Shown here: in pieces, positions 16,864-26,563 of the stretch
How positions within the stretch are numbered: position 1 is the first letter of the stretch
Layout: the number at the start of each line of letters is the position of its first letter
Made by a program: the position numbers and the translations under genes
Source of the DNA: Deltaproteobacteria bacterium
Lineage (GTDB): Bacteria > Myxococcota_A > Polyangia > DRWM01 > JAAZOP01
Direction: 5' to 3'
Length of the DNA: 38,573 bases
Assembly (NCBI GenBank): GCA_016930215.1
Contig: JAFGHH010000292.1
Location: forward strand, 1 to 38,573
The notes under the pieces: generated by a model
What the model was told of the DNA's origin: nothing
The model's database searches: none
The model's input: only the letters and a program-made list of their open reading frames with translations

Positions 16864-18981
16864 GTGGCGGAGAGCGGCCGGAGCGGACGGATCGTCGACC
16901 TCGTGGAACCCGGGCGCGAGCGGCTCGAGCTGGCCTGGGTCCGCGAGGAATCGAAAGGCAAGGCCCGGCTGCGGACCGCCGGCGGCCGCGAGCACGCCCT
17001 GTCGTCCAAGGCGCTCGACGAGGCCGTGGTGGTCGAGCACGGGCCGGCCGGCGGCGACCCCCTCGCCGCCCTGGCCCGCCGGACGACCGAGGTCGAGGCG
17101 CGGCGCGCGGACGCGACCACCGGGGAGCTCGACCTGCTCTGGGAAGCGACCGCCGAGGACGACGACCGGCGCCGGACGCTGGCCGAGCTGGCCGCGGAGC
17201 TGTGGGGTGCCGGCACTCCGGCGATCCGCGTCTCCGCGCTGGGTCGCGAGCTGGAAGCCGACGGCGATCGGTTCGGCCTGGCGGCCCGCGCCGCCGCGTT
17301 CACCGTCTTCGGCCGCCGCACGCGGGAGGCCCGCGCCCGCCGGGCCGAGGAGGCGCAACGGGCGCGGGAGGAGGCCGAGCGGCGGGAGACCGAGCGGGCG
17401 GCCGAGGCGCAGCGCCTGGCCGGACTGCTGCGGCCCGTGCTGAACGACGCGGGCGCGAGCTGGCCCGCCGCGCTGGACCCGTTCCTCGAGCGCCTGCTCG
17501 ACGCCGGACGCCTCGACCGCGAGCTGGCGGACGAGCGGCCCGGGGAGGAGGGCCGGGTCGTGCAGGCGGTGGCCGAGGCGCTGGCCGGCGACGGGCAGGC
17601 GCCGGCGCCGCGCGCGCTGGCCGACCGCCTGCTGCGCGTCCGTCACGCCGGCGCAAGCCGGACCTTCCGCACGCGCCGGATCCTCGGGCTGACGGCGGAG
17701 TTCCCGGAGAACGTCGAGGCGACCGCGCGCGAGCTCCCCGAAGACGCGCTGGCCGGCGCGCGCATCGACCTCACCGAGCTGCCGACCGTCGCGATCGACG
17801 ACCCGTGGACGCGCCTGCGCGACGACGCGCTGGCGGTCGTCGAGGACGGCGACGCGCTGGAGGCGTACGTCCTGATCGCGGACGCCGCCGCCGCGATCCC
17901 CCGCGACGGCCCGGTGGACCACGCCGCACGACGCCGCGGAGTGACCCACTACTGGCCGGACGGCATCGTGCCGATGGTCTCGCCGTCCCTGGCCGAGGCG
18001 CGCCTGTCGCTCGACGCCGACGGCGCGCCGCGCAACGTGCTGGCCGCGCACTTCCGCTGCGCCGGCTCGCCGGAGGCCCCGACGCTGGAGTTGCTGCGGC
18101 TGGTGCCGGCCCGCGTCCGCGTGGGAGCCAACCGGGAGTACGAGGAGGTGGACGCGGCGCTGCGCGACCCCCGCACGCCGGACGACGAACGGCTGGCGCG
18201 GCTCTGGCGCCGGCTCGCCGCGGTGCGGAAGGCCCGCGGCGTCCCGGAGGAGCCGCCGCGGCGCGAGGTGCGGCTGGTGGTCGAGGGAGACGGCGAGCGG
18301 ATCGAGATCCGGGAGCTGCAGGCCGGGACGCCGGCCCGCCGGGTGGTCGAGGAGCTGGCGCTGGCCACGGGCATGGCCGCCGCCCGCTGGGCGCTCGAGC
18401 ACGACACTCCGCTGGTCTACCGGGTCCAGGATGCCCCGCGGGACGACCGGGGCCCCGCCCGCGCCACCTACACGCTGACCCCGGACCGACACCACGCGAT
18501 GGGCGGGGCGCTCTACGCGCACGTCACCTCGCCGCTCCGCCGCTACGTCGACCTGCTCAACCAGCGCCAGCTCCTGGCCCGCCTCTCGGGCGGCGTGCTG
18601 GAGACCGCCCCGCAGGTGGACCTGCAGCGCGTCACCGTGGCGCTGCGCGACGTGCTCGACCGCGCCCGGGACCTCGAGCGCGAGGCGCACCGCTACTGGG
18701 GCCTCCGCTGGCTCGCGGCACGGGCCGAGGAGGTGTTCGACGCCGAGCTGCGGCTGGAGCCGCAGCTGCTGGGCGGCGCCCGCACCCCGCGGGTGCTGGT
18801 CCGGCCGCCGGCGGTGCTGCTGCCGATCGACCCGGCCGAGGAGGTGCTCGATCGCGCCCACTCGGCGATGGGGCGCCGCGAGGCCGACGGGCGGCCGCCC
18901 GCGGTGCTTCCGCTGCGGGTCCGCGTGGAGGTCCGGGACGCCGAGGCGCTGGCCGCCCGGGCCGTCTTGACCGACGAATGA
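16864..18981 (+). CDS. RNB-domain (RNase II/R family) protein, divergent
   Basis: TVAIDDPWTRLRDDALAV, ALYAHVTSPLRRYVDLLNQRQL. ORF listed from GTG 16813; GTG 16864 preferred, 16813 remains possible. Confidence 0.8.
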   Translation: MAESGRSGRIVDLVEPGRERLELAWVREESKGKARLRTAGGREHALSSKALDEAVVVEHGPAGGDPLAALARRTTEVEARRADATTGELDLLWEATAEDDDRRRTLAELAAELWGAGTPAIRVSALGRELEADGDRFGLAARAAAFTVFGRRTREARARRAEEAQRAREEAERRETERAAEAQRLAGLLRPVLNDAGASWPAALDPFLERLLDAGRLDRELADERPGEEGRVVQAVAEALAGDGQAPAPRALADRLLRVRHAGASRTFRTRRILGLTAEFPENVEATARELPEDALAGARIDLTELPTVAIDDPWTRLRDDALAVVEDGDALEAYVLIADAAAAIPRDGPVDHAARRRGVTHYWPDGIVPMVSPSLAEARLSLDADGAPRNVLAAHFRCAGSPEAPTLELLRLVPARVRVGANREYEEVDAALRDPRTPDDERLARLWRRLAAVRKARGVPEEPPRREVRLVVEGDGERIEIRELQAGTPARRVVEELALATGMAAARWALEHDTPLVYRVQDAPRDDRGPARATYTLTPDRHHAMGGALYAHVTSPLRRYVDLLNQRQLLARLSGGVLETAPQVDLQRVTVALRDVLDRARDLEREAHRYWGLRWLAARAEEVFDAELRLEPQLLGGARTPRVLVRPPAVLLPIDPAEEVLDRAHSAMGRREADGRPPAVLPLRVRVEVRDAEALAARAVLTDE

Positions 18982-19049
18982 GCCGACGAGCGTGAACGCG
19001 GGGACGGGGCCGGTCCACTAAGCGCGCGGCCGAACAGACAGGACCCTCC

Positions 19050-19080
19050 CGGCGGCCCGGTCGCCCCGACCGGACCGCCG
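19050..19080 (+). other. Strong hairpin in leader region of the Cys-rich lipoprotein gene
   Basis: cggcggcccggtcg / cgaccggaccgccg: 13 of 14 pairs with a 3-nt loop; no following T-run. Confidence 0.55.
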
Positions 19081-19164
19081 AGCGGAGCGGGTGTGTCCGC
19101 GGGTCCGTCGGCGGCCGGAATCCGCCCCCCGGGTGCGGTCGGGCGCGACGAAGGAGGGAACGCG

Positions 19165-20118
19165 ATGGAGGGGAGATGGGTGTGGTGTGCCCTGGCTCTG
19201 ACGGCGACGCTGTCGGGTTGTGCCGAGCAGGTGTCCGACGACCCCTCGGGGCCTTGCGTCGCGGCGGAGTGTCTGGCCGACTGCAACGCCGCCGGCTACC
19301 TGTTCGGCGGGTGCGAGGCGTCGGTGTGCGTCTGCCGCACGCCGGGCGGCGACGACGCCGGGACCGCCGATGACGGCGACGTGCCGGCCGACCGGGCCGC
19401 GGAGACGGAGACGGCAGCGGACGCCGAGGCCGATGCGGACGTCGCGGACGAAACGAGCCGCTGGGACGCCGGCGACGACGACGCGGACGCGGGCACCGAC
19501 CGCACGGACACGGGCGGCTGCCTGGCGGAGTTGGGCGGCGCCTGCAACCTGGTGTTGCAGTGCGGCTGCGGCGCCGGGCAGCGCTGCGTGCTCGGCGGCT
19601 ACGCCGAGGAGTGCGTGCCCGACGGGACGCTGCCGGAGGGGGCCTCGTGCAGCTACTCCGACGACTGTTCCGCGGGGAAGATGTGCCTGCCCGGGCTCGA
19701 CGACGAGCCGATCTGCATGCAGTTCTGCTACCACGACGCGGACTGCCCGGCGGGGCGGATGTGTCTGCTGCCGCTGATCGACGGGGTGGGCTACATGGTC
19801 TGCTCACCGCCGGGCGACGGTTGCGACCCGTTCACCGCGGCCGGGTGCGCGAGCGGCGACGGGTGTCTGGTCATGCCGGGCGGCCCGGACACGGCCTATT
19901 GCCTGCCGGCGGGGCGGGTGCCCCCGGGAGGCGACTGCTCGTACGACGGGTGCATGGTCGGCTCGGGCTGCTACGCCGCCGACCCCTACGGCGCTCCCGC
20001 GTGCCTGCAGTACTGCGACCTGGCCGGCGGGGCCCCGGACTGCTCGGCGGTGCCGGGCGCGACCTGCGAGGACGCGCTGGGGTCCTGGCCGGTCGGGGTC
20101 TGCTGGTCGGACTTCTAG
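19165..20118 (+). CDS. Cys-rich lipoprotein with acidic Asp/Ala linker
   Basis: MEGRWVWCALALTATLSGCAEQ lipobox, ETETAADAEADADVADE linker, repeated Cys motifs such as ASCSYSDDCSAGKMCLPG; aaggaggg upstream of ATG. Confidence 0.85.
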   Translation: MEGRWVWCALALTATLSGCAEQVSDDPSGPCVAAECLADCNAAGYLFGGCEASVCVCRTPGGDDAGTADDGDVPADRAAETETAADAEADADVADETSRWDAGDDDADAGTDRTDTGGCLAELGGACNLVLQCGCGAGQRCVLGGYAEECVPDGTLPEGASCSYSDDCSAGKMCLPGLDDEPICMQFCYHDADCPAGRMCLLPLIDGVGYMVCSPPGDGCDPFTAAGCASGDGCLVMPGGPDTAYCLPAGRVPPGGDCSYDGCMVGSGCYAADPYGAPACLQYCDLAGGAPDCSAVPGATCEDALGSWPVGVCWSDF

Positions 20119-21137
20119 GAATCGTGCGGGGCGGTCTCGACCGCGGCGGCGGGGCCGGCGGGGGCGACGCGCAGGCAGGCGGCGAAGCGCCCCGGCTCGA
20201 TCTCCCGCAGCTCGGGCACCTCCTTGCGACACGCCGGCAGCGCCTCGGGACATCGCGGGTGGAACGGGCAGCCCGAGGGTGGATCGATCGGGTTGGGCAC
20301 GTCCCCGCCGAGCACGATCCGCTTGCGGGCCTGCTCGGGATCGGGCACCGGCACCGCGGCCAGCAGCGCCTTCGTGTACGGGTGGAGCGGCTTGTCGAAC
20401 AGCAGCCGCTTCGGCGCCGTCTCGACGAACTTGCCGAGATACATGACGGCCACGCGGTCGGAGAGGTACTCGATCATCCGCAGGTCGTGCCCGATGAACA
20501 GGAAGGCCAGTCCCATCTCGCGCTGCAGCGCGCGCAGCAGGTTGACGATCTGGGTCTGGATCGAGACGTCGAGGGCCGCCAGCGGCTCGTCGGCGACCAC
20601 CAGCCGCGGGGAAAGCGCCAGGGCGCGGGCGATCGCGATCCGCTGGCGCTGTCCGCCGGAGAACTCGTGCGGGTAGCGCCACAGGGCGTCCTTCGGCAGT
20701 CCGACGCGCTCGAGCAGCTCGCGCACACGCTCCTCCATCGCGTCGGCGGAGCGGACCAGCTTGTGCACCAGCATCGCCTCGCCGACGATGTCCCGGACGT
20801 TGCGGCGGGGGTTGAGCGAGCCGAACGGGTCCTGGAAGATGATCTGCATGTGCCGGCGCAGGGGGCGCAGGCGTCGTTCGGAGAGCTTGGTGATGTCGGT
20901 GCCGGCGAAGCGCACCTTGCCCGCGCTGACATCGACCAGCCGCAGGACGGCGCGCCCCAGCGTCGATTTCCCGCAGCCCGACTCGCCGACCAGCCCCAGG
21001 GTCTCGCCCTCGGAGATCGTGAACGAGACGCCATCGACGGCGCGGAGCACGCCGCGGCGCCCGATGCCCCACCCCTCCTGGAGGCGGAAGTGCACGTGAA
21101 GCCGGTCGACCTGCAGCAGCACGGGGCTCCCGGTCAT
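20115..21137 (-). CDS. dppF: Oligopeptide/dipeptide ABC transporter ATP-binding protein (DppF/OppF type)
   Basis: GLVGESGCGKSTLGRAVLRLV, FSGGQRQRIAIARALAL, VADEPLAALDVSIQTQIV, C-terminal GCPFHPRCPEALPACRKEVPEL. Confidence 0.93.
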   Translation of the reverse strand: MTGSPVLLQVDRLHVHFRLQEGWGIGRRGVLRAVDGVSFTISEGETLGLVGESGCGKSTLGRAVLRLVDVSAGKVRFAGTDITKLSERRLRPLRRHMQIIFQDPFGSLNPRRNVRDIVGEAMLVHKLVRSADAMEERVRELLERVGLPKDALWRYPHEFSGGQRQRIAIARALALSPRLVVADEPLAALDVSIQTQIVNLLRALQREMGLAFLFIGHDLRMIEYLSDRVAVMYLGKFVETAPKRLLFDKPLHPYTKALLAAVPVPDPEQARKRIVLGGDVPNPIDPPSGCPFHPRCPEALPACRKEVPELREIEPGRFAACLRVAPAGPAAAVETAPHDS

Positions 21138-21162
21138 CGGCCGTCCCTCCGCCGGCGGCGAC

Positions 21163-22143
21163 CTACGCGTAGAGCAGGCATCGCACGCTCCGCCCGTCCG
21201 GCCGCGCGAGCAGCGGCACGGGCTGCTCGCGGCAGCGGTCGAAGACCCGCGGGCACCGCTCGGCGAACCGGCAGCCGGGCGGCAGGTGCCGCAGGTCGGG
21301 CACGACGCCGGCGATCGCCTTCAGCGGGGCGTCCCCCGTGCCCGGCCGCGGAAGCGACTCGAGCAATCCGCGGGTGTAGGGGTGCAGCGGCTCCGCAAAC
21401 AGCGGACGCACGTCCGACTGTTCCACCACCTGCCCCGCGTACATCACCACGACGCGCTGCGCGGTCTCCGCCACGACCGCCAGGTCGTGGGTGATGACCA
21501 GGACGGACAGCCGGAGGTCGCGGCGCAACTTGTCGAGCAGGTCGAGGATCTGGGCCTGGATCGTGACGTCGAGCGCGGTGGTCGGCTCGTCGGCGACCAG
21601 CAGCGCCGGCTGGCAGGCGATCGCCATCGCGATCATCACGCGCTGCCGCATGCCGCCCGAGAGCTGGTGCGGGTACTGGTCGAGCCGCTCCTCGGGCGCG
21701 GGGATGCCGACCAGCGCGAACAGCTCGGCGGTCCGGCGGCGCGCCGCGCCGCGGTCCAGCCGCTGGTGCACCTGGAACACCTCGACCACCTGCCGCCCCA
21801 CGGTCATCACGGGATTGAGCGAGGTCATCGGCTCCTGGAACACCATGGCGATCTCGCGGCCGCGCACCGACCGGTACTCCCGCTCGGAGAGGCCCCGCAG
21901 CTCGCGGCCGCGGAACTCGATCGACCCCTCGACGATCCGGCCCGGCGGGTCCACCAGCCCCAGCAGCGACAGCGCGGTCACGCTCTTGCCGCACCCCGAC
22001 TCGCCCACCAGCGCCACGGTCTCGGCCGTGCCGACCTCGAAACCCACGCCGTCCACGGCGCGCAACGAACCCTCGGCGGTCTCGAACACCGTCACCAGGT
22101 CGCGCACGCGCAGCAGCGGCGGCGTGGGGGAGCCTGCAGCCAC
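21163..22143 (-). CDS. dppD: Oligopeptide/dipeptide ABC transporter ATP-binding protein (DppD/OppD type)
   Basis: ALVGESGCGKSVTALSLLGL, LSGGMRQRVMIAMAIACQPALLVADEPTTALDVTIQAQIL, GCRFAERCPRVFDRCREQPVPL. Confidence 0.93.
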   Translation of the reverse strand: MAAGSPTPPLLRVRDLVTVFETAEGSLRAVDGVGFEVGTAETVALVGESGCGKSVTALSLLGLVDPPGRIVEGSIEFRGRELRGLSEREYRSVRGREIAMVFQEPMTSLNPVMTVGRQVVEVFQVHQRLDRGAARRRTAELFALVGIPAPEERLDQYPHQLSGGMRQRVMIAMAIACQPALLVADEPTTALDVTIQAQILDLLDKLRRDLRLSVLVITHDLAVVAETAQRVVVMYAGQVVEQSDVRPLFAEPLHPYTRGLLESLPRPGTGDAPLKAIAGVVPDLRHLPPGCRFAERCPRVFDRCREQPVPLLARPDGRSVRCLLYA

Positions 22144-22292
22144 GCCGGCATCCTAGCCGCGACGGGCCGGCAGGCCAAGATCGCCGCCCGGGCCGGTCCG
22201 GTCGCCGCGACGACCCCGCCGGGAGCCATCTGCGACGACGTCGTGGCGGCCGCACCGAGCGGCGAAGCTCGAGCGGCAGCCCGCCGTGACCA

Positions 22293-23978
22293 TCAGCGAC
22301 CGGGCGTCCTCGGAATCATCGGCGAACCTCCGTCCGGCTCGCCGAGTCCCGCGTCCAGGCCGTGCGCCTCCAGCAGGCAGCGTCGCGTCCGACGACGGAC
22401 CTCCTCCGTGGCCGGGAGATCCCCGGCCAACTCGTAGTTCAACCCGTTGCACACGGACAGCTCGAGCCCCGCTCGAGCGCAGGTCTCCTGCCACAGACGC
22501 ATGGTGTCTCTTCCCAGGGGCGGCTTCCCGGTACGCCGTGTCTCGTCGCTGACCGCGCAGATGAAGTCGGCCTGGACGCGGACCCACCGCGCGCGCCGCT
22601 GTTCCGGCGTGAGGTCTTCCGGCGCGACGACCTGCGCGGGAGCCGCAGCGGCGGGACCGGCGGGCGCGCCGTCGGTCGCGGCCGACGCCGCGGCGGGTCC
22701 GGGCGGCGCACCGTCGGGTCCGGCGGCGGCACCCCGCGGGTCGTCGCCGGCCTGCGCCGCGAGGAACCAGACGGCGGCGACGGCGACGCCGAGCACGAGC
22801 AGGCTGCCCAGCAGCCACGGCCAGGTCGGCGGTCGCTGCGGGGCGAGGCTCGGGGCGGCGGCCGGGACCGTCGGCGACCCGGTCGCCGGCGGGACGGTCC
22901 AGGGCCCCGGCCTCCCGGGGTCCGACCCGAGGCTCGCCGTGCCGAGAGTCCCGGGGAACGGCGGCCCCTGGGCCGGCGCCCACGAGGGCGTCGGTCCGCT
23001 CGCCGGCGACCAGTCGGGCACGCGGCCGCCGAGCGGCGCATCGGGGGTCGACATCACGGAGGCGGCCGCTTCGACCGTCGGGTCGGACGGCGGCGCGACG
23101 GCGGTCGCACCGGCGGCGGCCCGTCCGGGCTCCGCGGGCGCCAGCGCGGCCTTGAACGCGGCGACGTCCGCGAACCGCTCCGCCGGGTTCTTGGCCAGGG
23201 CGCGCAGCACGGCGGCGCCGAGCCGCGGCTCGATCTCGGGCCTGTACGCGGCCGGCGGGACAGGCGTCTGCTGCAGGATCGACGTCAGCGTGGTGGCGAG
23301 GTCGGGGGCGTCGAACGGCACGCGCCCCGTCAGGCACTCGTAGAGAATCACGCCGGCGGCCCACAGGTCGGCGCGCCGGTCGACGTCGCGCCGGCCCAGC
23401 ACCTGCTCGGGAGACATGTAGCGGGGCGTCCCGAGCAGCATGCCGGTGCGGGTGAGGTGCTGGGCGCGCGGGTCGTCCTTGGCCTTGGAGATCCCGAAGT
23501 CGAGAAGCTTGACGTCGTCGCGGGCGCCGGGCTCGCCGAGCAGGAACACGTTGTCCGGCTTGAGGTCCCGATGGACGATTCCGGCCGCGTGCGCCGCGGC
23601 CAGCCCGTCGAGGATCTGGCCGGCAAGGTCGATCGCCCGGGCGAGCGGCAGCGGGCCGTGGGACTCCAGCTCCGCCGACAGCGACCGGCCCTGGAGGAAC
23701 TCCATCACGAGGTACGGCGCGCCGCCGGGGGTGCGGCCGACGTCGAGGACATCGACGATGTGCCGGCTGCCGATGCGTGCCGCGGCCTGTGCCTCCTGCT
23801 GGAAACGCGCCAGCGCCGTCGGGTCCGACACCAGCTCGGGACGCAGCAGCTTGACCGCGAAGGGCCGTCCGAGCTGCACGTGCTCGGCCCGCCAGACGTA
23901 CCCCATGCCGCCGGCGCCGAGCGGGGCGGTCAGCCGGTACTTGCCCTCGAGGACCAGGCCGGTGAAGTCGGGCTGCAC
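22293..23978 (-). CDS. Transmembrane serine/threonine protein kinase
   Basis: YRLTAPLGAGGMGYVWRAEHVQLGRPFAVKLLR...GIVHRDLKPDNVFLL...VKLLDFGISK...GTPRYMSPEQ; C-terminal TM WPWLLGSLLVLGVAVAAVWFL plus Cys-containing tail. GTG start at 23978. Confidence 0.9.
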   Translation of the reverse strand: MQPDFTGLVLEGKYRLTAPLGAGGMGYVWRAEHVQLGRPFAVKLLRPELVSDPTALARFQQEAQAAARIGSRHIVDVLDVGRTPGGAPYLVMEFLQGRSLSAELESHGPLPLARAIDLAGQILDGLAAAHAAGIVHRDLKPDNVFLLGEPGARDDVKLLDFGISKAKDDPRAQHLTRTGMLLGTPRYMSPEQVLGRRDVDRRADLWAAGVILYECLTGRVPFDAPDLATTLTSILQQTPVPPAAYRPEIEPRLGAAVLRALAKNPAERFADVAAFKAALAPAEPGRAAAGATAVAPPSDPTVEAAASVMSTPDAPLGGRVPDWSPASGPTPSWAPAQGPPFPGTLGTASLGSDPGRPGPWTVPPATGSPTVPAAAPSLAPQRPPTWPWLLGSLLVLGVAVAAVWFLAAQAGDDPRGAAAGPDGAPPGPAAASAATDGAPAGPAAAAPAQVVAPEDLTPEQRRARWVRVQADFICAVSDETRRTGKPPLGRDTMRLWQETCARAGLELSVCNGLNYELAGDLPATEEVRRRTRRCLLEAHGLDAGLGEPDGGSPMIPRTPGR

Positions 23979-23989
23979 GCGCTCGCTCC

Positions 23990-24793
23990 CTACCGCAGGT
24001 AGAACCGCTCGTCCCCCGGCCGCACGTCCCAGTGGAAGTGGTTGCGGTGCCCCGCATTGTAGTTCGGGGTGATCACCGTGGACAGCACGTGCGCCTCGAA
24101 AAGCCGACAGGCCACCTCGCGCAGCACGCGCGCCCGCTCGCCGTCCGGCTCGGCCCCCGCACAGGTTTCCCGGTCCCCCTGGAGCTCGTAGTCGTCCTCG
24201 ACCACCAGCTCGGTCCCGTCGTCCAGCGTCAGCGCGTAGACGTCCAGCGCGAGGCCGAAACGGTGGTAGCTCTTGAGCGAGAAGCGCGCGGGCGGGCCGA
24301 CGCGCACGCGGGCCACGCCGGACTCCCGCAGCAGGCGCGCCAGCTCCGGCAGCCGGATCGCCAGCTCGCACCCGACCTCGATGGCCTCGGAGCGGCGGGA
24401 GCTCTGGAACGCGACGCCCTCCACCGGACCCGCGATCCGCACCTGCGCCGACATGCGGCAGGCCCGATCGGCGCGCGGCCAGTCGCGGCCGTCCGCCGCC
24501 AGGGCCGCCAAGCACTCCTCGAGCGGCCGGGCGGGCGGCATCCGCTCGCGGTCGGTCTCCCACACCTCGTGCGCGTGGCCCTGGCGCATGTTGCCGAAGA
24601 ACTCGCGGACCATCGCCCAGGCCCGCTCCGCGTCCTCGGGCGTCCGCACGGCGATGGCGCGCCACGGGGCGTACCACGGAGCCTGCTCGGCATCCTGGGC
24701 CGCGGACCGACCGGCCGCCAAGGCGAGGACGGCGGCGCACCACACCGCAAATCGTGCGCTCCGTCCTCGCCCGCTGACCGTTCCGTGACGCAT
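23990..24793 (-). CDS. Extensin-like / D-Ala-D-Ala carboxypeptidase-like exported protein
   Basis: Signal peptide ...AVWCAAVLALAAGRSAAQ; SYHRFGLALDVYALTLDDG...VACRLFEAHVLSTVITPNYNAGHRNHFHWDV (SxHxxGxAxD and HxxHFHxD). Confidence 0.8.
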   Translation of the reverse strand: MRHGTVSGRGRSARFAVWCAAVLALAAGRSAAQDAEQAPWYAPWRAIAVRTPEDAERAWAMVREFFGNMRQGHAHEVWETDRERMPPARPLEECLAALAADGRDWPRADRACRMSAQVRIAGPVEGVAFQSSRRSEAIEVGCELAIRLPELARLLRESGVARVRVGPPARFSLKSYHRFGLALDVYALTLDDGTELVVEDDYELQGDRETCAGAEPDGERARVLREVACRLFEAHVLSTVITPNYNAGHRNHFHWDVRPGDERFYLR

Positions 24794-24923
24794 TCCGGAA
24801 GCCCTCGTGACACGCTCCCGACGCCCCGTTGACCCTCCGGGGACCGTCCGGTGACCCGCTCCGCCGCATGCTCGGACTCGCCCCGCGGCCGGTCCATTCT
24901 GCCGCGGGACGGGGAGAAAGACG

Positions 24924-26462
24924 ATGGCGAAGATCTGGATCGCGCGCGTCCGCACGAACCACGAGCTGGCGTGGCGGGTTCCGCCGCTGTTGCGCCGCGG
25001 TGCCCGTGCGTTGCGGCTGGGCTACATCGACCGCATCCTGAGCAGCATCGACGGCAAGCCGTTCCTGGCGCAGATGACGACGTACTACCTTGCGGCCCTG
25101 GGAGAGGCGACGGCGCGCGCGCGCGGGGTCGAGCACGAGTTCCACGTGGTCGAGGCGCCGGAGGCCTCGCTGCACATCCCGGACGACGCGGACGCGGTGC
25201 TGTTCACGGTCAACACGACGGCTGCGCTTGCGACCTACCGTGTGGCCGACGAGCTGCGTCGGCGCGGCATCCCGGTGGTGCTGGGCGGGATCCACGTCAC
25301 GATGCTGCCCGAGGAGGCGGCCGGGCACGCCGACGGCATCGCCACGGGGGAGGCCGAGGCGGTGTTCGACGAGCTGCTGGACGACCTCGAGCGGGTCGGG
25401 CGGCCCCGTCCGATCTACCGCGGCGGGCGCGTCGAATCGCTGGCCGGCCTGCCGCGGCCGTGCTGGCCGCGTCCCGAGGAGGACGACGTCTGTCCGTGGG
25501 TCATCCCGGTGCAGACCAGCCGCGGCTGCCGCAACGCCTGCGCCTTCTGTTCGACCACGCGCCACCAGGGGGCGCACCGGCGCCACCGTCCGGTGGAGGA
25601 CATCGTGGCCGAGATCCGGGCCTACCAGGAGAGCGGGTTCTACAACGGCGACAAGGCGTTCTTCTTGACGGACAACAACTCGGTATCCGACACGGACCAC
25701 CGTCACGGCCTGCGCGACACGACCTACGCCAAGCGCCTGTTCCGCGCCCTGGCGCCGCTGGGCGTCACCTGGTCGGGCCAGGGCGAGATCTCCGTCGCCG
25801 ACGACCCCGAGCTGCTCGACCTGCTCGCGGCGGCCGGCTGCCGCAACCTGCTGGTCGGCTTCGAGTCGCTCGACCAGGCCAACCTCGGCAACGTCGGCAA
25901 GGTCGGCAACCGCGTGGAGGACTACGTGCGGCGGATCGAGGCGCTGCACCGCCACAACATCCGCCTGATCGGGTGCTTCATGCTCGGCCTGGACCACGAC
26001 ACCCCGGCGGTCTTCGACCGCACGGCCGAGTTCGTGCAGCGCTGGATCGACATCCCGCAGATCTCCGTGCTCACGCCGTTCCCGGGCACCGCCCTCTACG
26101 CGCGGTTCGAGCGCGAGGGCCGGATCCTGAGCCGGGACTGGAGCCGCTACGACATCACGCACGTGGTCTACCGCCCCAAGCGGATGAGCCCCGACGAGCT
26201 GGAGCAGGGCTACCGCGACGTGCTGCGCCGGGTGTTCTCCTGGCCGAACATGGTCGGCCGCAGCACCCGCAACGCCCTGCACGGAACGGACCCCGGCATC
26301 CACCGGCCTTCGACCTGGGACCGCTGGGTCTCGACCCTCGCGCCCAACCTGGTCTACGGCTCCCTGGGCTGGGTCGACCCCGAGGACGCGGAAGCTGCGC
26401 GGACGCACCGCGCGAGGAGCGAGTCCGTCCGCCCCGCGGCCGACGCCGGTCACGCGGCCTGA
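24924..26462 (+). CDS. B12-binding-domain-type radical SAM protein
   Basis: VVLGGIHVTMLPEEAAGHADGIATGEAE; TSRGCRNACAFCSTTRHQG (CxxxCxxC); GFESLDQANL; GCFMLGLDHDT. ggggag RBS upstream of ATG 24924. Confidence 0.9.
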   Translation: MAKIWIARVRTNHELAWRVPPLLRRGARALRLGYIDRILSSIDGKPFLAQMTTYYLAALGEATARARGVEHEFHVVEAPEASLHIPDDADAVLFTVNTTAALATYRVADELRRRGIPVVLGGIHVTMLPEEAAGHADGIATGEAEAVFDELLDDLERVGRPRPIYRGGRVESLAGLPRPCWPRPEEDDVCPWVIPVQTSRGCRNACAFCSTTRHQGAHRRHRPVEDIVAEIRAYQESGFYNGDKAFFLTDNNSVSDTDHRHGLRDTTYAKRLFRALAPLGVTWSGQGEISVADDPELLDLLAAAGCRNLLVGFESLDQANLGNVGKVGNRVEDYVRRIEALHRHNIRLIGCFMLGLDHDTPAVFDRTAEFVQRWIDIPQISVLTPFPGTALYARFEREGRILSRDWSRYDITHVVYRPKRMSPDELEQGYRDVLRRVFSWPNMVGRSTRNALHGTDPGIHRPSTWDRWVSTLAPNLVYGSLGWVDPEDAEAARTHRARSESVRPAADAGHAA

Positions 26463-26503
26463 CTCCCCGGGCGACCGGCGTACCGCGCGAGCGAGCCCCC
26501 GGG

Positions 26504-26532
26504 TTGAGCGTGCCGCCGCCCTGGGACATACT
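26504..26532 (+). promoter_or_regulatory. Sigma70-like promoter for the HK-RR unit
   Basis: TTGAGC (26504-26509), exact 17-bp spacer, CATACT (26527-26532), upstream of ATG 26564. Confidence 0.6.
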
Positions 26533-26563
26533 CCCTCCCGGCATAGGAGCCGGACGTCGAGTC

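Noticed and set aside
22235-22244. Perfect 10-bp palindrome acgacgtcgt upstream of dppD
   Set aside because: Short palindromes of this type are expected by chance in GC-rich DNA; no second copy or positional support.
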